64,000 nt of DNA from Microbulbifer aggregans (lineage in GTDB: Bacteria; Pseudomonadota; Gammaproteobacteria; Pseudomonadales; Cellvibrionaceae). The notes below the pieces were generated by a model that was not told where the DNA came from, ran no database searches, and was given only the letters and a program-made list of their open reading frames with translations. The stretch spans positions 434,001 through 498,000 of the forward strand of contig NZ_CP014143.1 of the NCBI RefSeq assembly GCF_001750105.1, read 5' to 3'. The translations under genes and the position numbers were made by a program. Shown piece after piece: positions 59,591-64,000 of this stretch (its first letter is position 1; each line of letters begins with the position of its first letter).

Positions 59591-59651
59591 GGGGGCTCGC
59601 TCCGCTTCCGCGCTAGAATCCGCCTAGAATAACGCACAACCGGGGGTATCC

Positions 59652-60950
59652 ATGAAAAGACTGCTCACTCCGATCGCTCTGGGCCTGGCCCTGAGCGGCA
59701 ACGCCAGCGCACAGGAAAACGCCAATCTGGACCGCTTACTCGAAAAAACCGAAGACAAGGTCATCGAGTGGCGCCGCCACATTCACCAGAACCCGGAGCT
59801 CGGCAACCGGGAATTCGAAACCGCCAAGTACGTTGCCAGGCATTTGGAATCCCTCGGTATGGAAGTGGAAACCGGTATCGCGCACACCGGTGTCGTAGCC
59901 CTGCTGAAAGGCGGCAAGCCAGGCCCCACCGTGGCCCTGCGCGCTGACATGGACGCACTGCCTGTCACCGAAGAAGTGGACGTGCCCTTTGCCTCCAAGG
60001 TCACAACCGAGTTCAACGGCGAAAAAGTCGGCGTGATGCACGCCTGTGGCCACGATACCCACGTGGCCATGCTGATGGGAGCAGCGGAAGTCCTCGCCGG
60101 CATGCGCGATGAACTTCAGGGCAATATCCTTTTTGTCTTCCAGCCCGCCGAAGAAGGCGCACCGGAAGGTGAAGAGGGCGGCGCCGAGCTGATGCTGAAA
60201 GAGGGCCTGTTCAAGAAGTACAAGCCGGACGTGGCTTTCGGCCAGCACGTCACCTCAAACCTGCCGGTGGGCGTGATCGGCTACCGCTCTGGGCCGCTGA
60301 TGGCAAGCTCGGACAGGTTCCGCATCATGGTCAATGGACGCCAGACCCACGGCTCCCGCCCCTGGGGTGGTGTCGATCCGATTACCACCGCAGCCCAGAT
60401 TGTGATGGGCGCGCAGACCATCGTCAGCCGCCAGATCGATATCACCAAGGAGCCGGCAGTGGTCTCGTTTGGCAAGATCGACGGCGGGGTGCGCAACAAC
60501 ATCATCCCGGATAATGTGGAACTGGTGGGCACCATCCGAAATTTCGATATGGACAACCGCCAGCAGATTTTCGAGCGCCTGAAAATCACCGCCGAAAACA
60601 TCGCCCAGAGCACCGGCGCCAAGGCCGACGTGACCATCTACGAGGGCTACCCGGTAACGGTGAACGACCCCGCACTGACCAAACTGGCGGTGCCGGTACT
60701 GCGTGAGGTAGCAGGCGAGCGCAAGGTGATGGAGATTCCCAAGATTACTGGTGCGGAGGACTTCTCCTTCTTTGCCAATGAGGTACCGGGTTTCTACTAC
60801 TTCCTCGGCGTGACCCCCAGGGGCACCGACCCCTCCAAGGCCGCCAGCAACCACTCGCCACGTTTTTACGTGGACGAAAAGGCATTGCAAACCGGCACCG
60901 AGGCCCTGACTCGCCTCGCCCTCACCTATATGGCCAACAACAGCCAGTAA
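59652..60950 (+). CDS. Exported M20D amidohydrolase/aminoacylase
   Basis: A 432-residue zinc hydrolase with a signal peptide (LTPIALGLALSGNASA-QE). M20 ligand motifs: HMHACGHDTH-like segment MHACGHDTHVAM, Asp in ADMDALPVTEE, the acidic pair in FQPAEEGAPE and a terminal His in NHSPRF. It resembles N-acyl-L-amino acid amidohydrolases and IAA-amino-acid hydrolases, acting on an acylated amino acid in the periplasm. The specific substrate is unknown. It is a single gene, ending at a bidirectional terminator shared with rhlE. Confidence 0.9.
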   Translation: MKRLLTPIALGLALSGNASAQENANLDRLLEKTEDKVIEWRRHIHQNPELGNREFETAKYVARHLESLGMEVETGIAHTGVVALLKGGKPGPTVALRADMDALPVTEEVDVPFASKVTTEFNGEKVGVMHACGHDTHVAMLMGAAEVLAGMRDELQGNILFVFQPAEEGAPEGEEGGAELMLKEGLFKKYKPDVAFGQHVTSNLPVGVIGYRSGPLMASSDRFRIMVNGRQTHGSRPWGGVDPITTAAQIVMGAQTIVSRQIDITKEPAVVSFGKIDGGVRNNIIPDNVELVGTIRNFDMDNRQQIFERLKITAENIAQSTGAKADVTIYEGYPVTVNDPALTKLAVPVLREVAGERKVMEIPKITGAEDFSFFANEVPGFYYFLGVTPRGTDPSKAASNHSPRFYVDEKALQTGTEALTRLALTYMANNSQ

Positions 60951-60970
60951 TCGCTGTCGCTGAATAAAGA

Positions 60971-61004
60971 AAAAGCCACCGTGGTTTCCCACGGTGGCTT
61001 TTTT
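60971..61004. terminator. Bidirectional terminator between M20 and rhlE genes
   Basis: AAAAGCCACCGTG pairs with CACGGTGGCTTTTTT around a 6-base loop, with T-runs on both strands between the convergent genes. Confidence 0.85.
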
Positions 61005-61029
61005 ATATCGCGCGTTTTTTACTTACGCG

Positions 61030-62391
61030 TCAAGCAGTGCTCTTCTGCGGCGAGCGCCGACGTCGCCGACGAGGCGCATCCTGCCCGCCATTTCCCGAAC
61101 GGTTGCCGCGATTCCGATCACCGCGACCACCATCGCTACGGGCATTGCCGCCGCGAGATTGATTGGACCGGTTTCCGGCTCCGCCATTGCCGCTACCTTG
61201 TGAAGCGCGACCGGCCTGTCCACCTCGAGATCCCGCCTTGCCTGATTCGGGAACCACGTGGTCGGGCTCAAAGCCCTCGATTTCCTCGCGGGCAATCGGC
61301 TTTTTGATCAGACGCTCGATATCGCGCAGCTGTTTGATCTCGTCGGCACTCACCAGCGATACCGCCTGACCGCGGGCACCGGCGCGGCCGGTACGACCGA
61401 TACGGTGTACGTAGTCCTCGGGCACATTCGGCAGGTCGAAATTCACCACCTGAGGCAACTGGTCGATATCGATACCGCGCGCGGCGATATCGGTTGCCAC
61501 CAGAATCTGCACCTTGCCGTTCTTGAATTCTGCCAAGGCCTTGGTGCGGGCATTCTGGCTCTTGTTACCGTGAATGGCAGCCGCGCGGATGTTATCGGCC
61601 TCCAGTTGTTTCACCAGACGGTTAGCACCGTGTTTGGTGCGACTGAATACCAGCGCCTGGTGCCAGTTGTTTTCACGGATCAGGTGGCTCAACAATTTCT
61701 GCTTACGCGCCTTGTCGACTGGGTGCAGTTTCTGTCGCACGGTTTCGGTCGTACTGTTGCGCGGGCTCACATCGATTTCTACCGGATCTGTCACCAGCCC
61801 CTTGGCGAGCTGACGAATCTCCGGTGAGAAAGTGGCCGAGAACAGCAGGTTTTGACGCTTGGCTGGCAACACCTTCAGGATACGCTTGATATCGTGGATA
61901 AAGCCCATGTCCAGCATGCGGTCGGCCTCGTCGAGGACCAGTGCCTCCAGCTTGTCGAAGCGAATCGCACGCTGGTTGTACAGGTCCAGCAGGCGGCCTG
62001 GGGTTGCAACCAGAATATCGGCACCGCCGCGAAGGCGTTGCATCTGCGGGTTGATCTTCACTCCACCGAACACCACCGAGTGGCGCAGCGGCAGGTACTT
62101 GCTGTAAAGCTGCACATTGTCAAAGACCTGTGCCGCCAGCTCACGGGTTGGAGTCAGCACCAGCGCGCGCACCTGGTTATTCCGCGCCGGGGCACCCTGG
62201 GCCAGTCGGTGCAGCAGCGGCAGGGTAAAACCGGCGGTCTTGCCGGTACCCGTCTGGGCCGCGGCCATAATATCTCCGCCGCGCATCACGGCCGGAATCG
62301 CCTGTGCCTGAATGGGGGTAGGTTTTTCGTAGCCCTGCTCGGCCACAGCCCGGGCAAGCTCAGCAGCCAGCCCCAGATTTTCGAATAGCAT
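61030..62391 (-). CDS. rhlE: DEAD-box RNA helicase RhlE
   Basis: A 453-residue helicase. Motifs in order: Q motif [13 protein letters not shown], motif [18 protein letters not shown], motif [10 protein letters not shown], motif [16 protein letters not shown] and motif [14 protein letters not shown]-terminal tail rich in Gly, Asn, Arg and Ser ends in a poly-Arg stretch, as in RhlE proteins, and aids RNA binding. It unwinds structured RNA in ribosome assembly or decay. The start is ATG 62391 after GAGG; the upstream extension is rejected. A -35/-10 pair (62633-62660) implies a leader of about 230 bases. Confidence 0.92.
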   Translation of the reverse strand: MLFENLGLAAELARAVAEQGYEKPTPIQAQAIPAVMRGGDIMAAAQTGTGKTAGFTLPLLHRLAQGAPARNNQVRALVLTPTRELAAQVFDNVQLYSKYLPLRHSVVFGGVKINPQMQRLRGGADILVATPGRLLDLYNQRAIRFDKLEALVLDEADRMLDMGFIHDIKRILKVLPAKRQNLLFSATFSPEIRQLAKGLVTDPVEIDVSPRNSTTETVRQKLHPVDKARKQKLLSHLIRENNWHQALVFSRTKHGANRLVKQLEADNIRAAAIHGNKSQNARTKALAEFKNGKVQILVATDIAARGIDIDQLPQVVNFDLPNVPEDYVHRIGRTGRAGARGQAVSLVSADEIKQLRDIERLIKKPIAREEIEGFEPDHVVPESGKAGSRGGQAGRASQGSGNGGAGNRSNQSRGGNARSDGGRGDRNRGNRSGNGGQDAPRRRRRRSPQKSTA

Positions 62392-62859
62392 AAGTTTCCT
62401 CGGGCCACATTTGCCTGCAGCCAAAGCGTCCCGCCCAGAGGCGGAGAGAGAATGAATCAGAGAATCCGGGCACTACTGCCCGCTCTGCCGTCAAATCACG
62501 GCCATACCGAGGCCGAATCGGTGCGGCATTCAGTAGGTGTTTCCGGGGAGACTTCGGAGAGTGTTCCAGGGAGGGTACCGCTGGGTCACAGCGGACTACA
62601 GATGACGCAGCTGACCAGTGGCCAGCGCGGGCACTATATCACAGCCGCACCTACTGCAAAGTTTTATTTTTTCTTTGGCACCCAATACTTAGAACCGCAC
62701 TTTCATAGATGCACGCTGGTTAGCAGCTTCAGGCCTTGGAGAGCAATCCCATACAGCTTAGCGTTTAGTCGAGACCGCAGCGCGGTCGGGGCAGTGAGAC
62801 AACTGGTTTAATGCAACTGACGGAAAAAATTGCCACAACAAGGCGGGGAGGTAGATCTT
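62392..62859. other. 468-base region with rhlE promoter and leader
   Basis: On the minus strand TTTGCA (62655-62660) and TATAGT (62633-62638) are spaced by 16 bases, giving an rhlE leader of about 230 nt. The rest holds the promoter of the divergent acetyltransferase gene; no gene or RNA family is recognised. An open frame 62452-62811 on the plus strand has poor codon bias and no family match, and I reject it. Confidence 0.45.
62633..62660 (-). promoter_or_regulatory. Sigma-70-type promoter for rhlE
   Basis: Reading the minus strand: TTTGCA (-35; 4 of 6 to TTGACA-type, shifted), a 16-base spacer and TATAGT (-10, 5 of 6 to TATAAT). It lies about 240 bases upstream of the rhlE ATG and is the best promoter-like pair in the gap. 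Confidence 0.45.
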
Positions 62860-63450
62860 ATGTCTACCCAATATTTTTGTGAAAACTATGAGCCGGAAAC
62901 GGTCACTCTGCAGGACGGCCGCCAAGTGCAGATTCGCGCAGTGTGCAAGACCGACGGCCAGCTGGAAAAACAGTTGTTCGAAGGTCTCTCACCCGAATCG
63001 CGCCGCGATCGTTTTCTAGGTGGCAGCCATAAAGTCAGCGAAAAGCTGTTATCGCTGCTCACAGAAAATGACCACAACACTCATGAGGCACTAATTGCCG
63101 TCGCCGATGTTGACACGGATCCAAAAGCGGTTGGCGTAGCACACTATGCCTGTGACCCGGGCGGACATTCATGCGAATGCGCCGTGGTGGTTGCCGACGA
63201 GTGGCAACACCAAGGGCTTGGCTCGGTATTACTGAAGCGCCTGACGGAGATTGCCGAGGATCACGGCCTCGATGAAATCTATTCCATCGATTCCGCCGAG
63301 AACCATGGACAGGAACACCTGGCCAAATCCCAGGGGTTCCAGTGCACGGCTGACCCACGAGACTACACACTACTGACCTACAGCAAGTACCTGCATCCAA
63401 ACTACCTGGCTAGCAAACAGGCTGCAAAAGTAGCGTCCTGGACTCAATGA
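62860..63450 (+). CDS. GNAT-family N-acetyltransferase
   Basis: A 196-residue acetyltransferase with the acetyl-CoA loop EWQHQGLGSVLLKRL (Q-x-x-G-x-G/A form), preceded by the strand CECAVVVADEW and followed by ENHGQEHLAKSQGF, the usual positions of the GNAT fold. Its N-terminal half contains the paired motif LFEGLSPESRRDRFLGG, typical of Gcn5-related proteins fused to acyl-CoA ligases in other bacteria, but here it stands alone. ATG 62860 has GGGGAGG upstream; the in-frame start at 62830 does not. The acceptor is unknown. Confidence 0.85.
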   Translation: MSTQYFCENYEPETVTLQDGRQVQIRAVCKTDGQLEKQLFEGLSPESRRDRFLGGSHKVSEKLLSLLTENDHNTHEALIAVADVDTDPKAVGVAHYACDPGGHSCECAVVVADEWQHQGLGSVLLKRLTEIAEDHGLDEIYSIDSAENHGQEHLAKSQGFQCTADPRDYTLLTYSKYLHPNYLASKQAAKVASWTQ

Positions 63451-63479
63451 CGGAGGGCACACGGTGCCCGGGGTGCGGA

Positions 63480-63992
63480 TTAAGCGTCCTCCCCGGGCTC
63501 AACAACCTCAAATGTCTGCCGCATCAGTTCCCTTCCCTCTATATCGAAGAATTCGAGCGTCCAAGTGCCGGGCACCATTTCGTAGTCGAAGTCAAAACTG
63601 TACGTCATGGAACTATCCTTACCGAGTGTCGGCAGTAGGATGTCGTGTTCCTCCGTCACCCTGCGACCGGACGGCAACACCTGCTCGGGATGGGTCCACT
63701 TCAAACGAATGACGGCGTGTGTCTTATCGGCCTCCCCTGTCATCGCGTAACGCGTACCAAACTTCAGGCCTTTCCGCAGTGGAACCTGTAGGGTCTCCTC
63801 CCGAATGGTGTAAGGGTAGCTATCCCCCTCAGCCAGGCCGGTCTGGGTCTTAGCCAGGGTCGCTGCTTGGTCATACCCGCCCCCAAACTTGAAAAATGCA
63901 CGAATCTTCTCCAGCTGTTCTCCAGTGAAATCCACCCTGTCGAGGACTTCGGCCAGAACAACCGACTGTTTATCCCAATTGAGCTGGCCCAC
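63480..63992 (-). CDS. DUF3859 family protein, possibly cut at 5' end
   Basis: About 170 visible residues. The C-terminal ~110 show the DUF3859 pattern: GLKFGTRYAMTGEADKTHAVIRLKW, LPSGRRVTEEHDILLP, and GTWTLEFFDIEGRELMRQTFEVV, a beta-sandwich-like domain of unknown function. The N-terminal ~55 residues form a charged helix. The first start codon in frame is GTG 63992, but the frame remains open to the right edge with no stop, so the true start may lie beyond the window. Confidence 0.65.
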   Translation of the reverse strand: MGQLNWDKQSVVLAEVLDRVDFTGEQLEKIRAFFKFGGGYDQAATLAKTQTGLAEGDSYPYTIREETLQVPLRKGLKFGTRYAMTGEADKTHAVIRLKWTHPEQVLPSGRRVTEEHDILLPTLGKDSSMTYSFDFDYEMVPGTWTLEFFDIEGRELMRQTFEVVEPGEDA

Positions 63993-64000
63993 CTGTTTCA

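Noticed and set aside
1..64000. tRNA, rRNA, insertion sequences, prophage and CRISPR arrays
   Set aside because: None was seen; no transposase or integrase motifs, cloverleaf-like ends or regularly spaced repeats were found by reading.

Overview
The window looks like a chromosomal segment of a GC-rich (roughly 60 %) marine-type gammaproteobacterium that degrades polysaccharides. A Microbulbifer- or Cellvibrio-like member of the Cellvibrionales is my best guess. The reasons are RlmD, MvaT-like, MnmH and RhlE proteins of gammaproteobacterial type, a large TonB-dependent receptor beside a flavin-dependent halogenase, and many exported starch-active glycosidases. I see no tRNA, rRNA, IS element, prophage or CRISPR array. 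This is an assignment from protein character only.

Layout. 1-1.6 kb: an AsmA-like membrane protein cut by the left edge. 1.8-13.6 kb: housekeeping and redox genes, namely a fused NADH-dehydrogenase-like/SelD protein, an NDH-2, a CobB sirtuin, a phosphatase, an MvaT-like nucleoid protein, a CBS protein, an SLC13 transporter, the tRNA selenouridine synthase MnmH, an SDR, a VOC protein and a DUF2750 protein. 13.6-18.4 kb: rlmD, a YgjP-like metallopeptidase, a thioesterase, a DUF2799 lipoprotein, a metallo-beta-lactamase-fold hydrolase and an alpha/beta hydrolase. 18.7-34.6 kb: first maltodextrin block (MalT-type activator, GH13 alpha-glucosidase, MFS sugar porter, and an operon of cyclomaltodextrinase, GH31 alpha-glucosidase and a lipoprotein alpha-amylase), interrupted by an L,D-transpeptidase and an AGCS symporter. 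34.6-42.9 kb: a ten-gene, mostly overlapping minus-strand operon joining a small metabolic set (thermostable-hemolysin family protein, AMP-ligase, haem-oxygenase-like diiron oxidase, SDR) to a TPR protein, a two-component system, a cupredoxin-like protein, an FTR1 iron permease and an outer-membrane-like protein. 43.3-48.7 kb: a tandem universal stress protein behind a perfect FNR box, a periplasmic alpha-amylase, an esterase, DUF3014 and SGNH proteins. 48.9-59.0 kb: second maltodextrin block (halogenase, TonB receptor, glucokinase, MalG, a MalE-MalF fusion, MalK). 59.3-64 kb: TPR protein, M20 amidohydrolase, RhlE helicase, GNAT and DUF3859 proteins.

How it works together. Eight inverted pairs of GGGGA(T/G)GAGG-like boxes, the known MalT box, lie in front of malT, the GH13 alpha-glucosidase, the MFS porter, the cyclomaltodextrinase operon, the amylase/esterase pair, the TonB receptor, glucokinase and malK. 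This points to one local MalT regulon: outer-membrane uptake by the TonB receptor, lipoprotein and periplasmic cleavage of starch and dextrins, two parallel inner-membrane routes (MFS and ABC), cytoplasmic cleavage by the GH13 alpha-glucosidase, and phosphorylation by glucokinase. The two most unusual items are the MalE-MalF fusion inside this regulon and the ten-gene iron/diiron-oxidase operon, whose product I cannot name.
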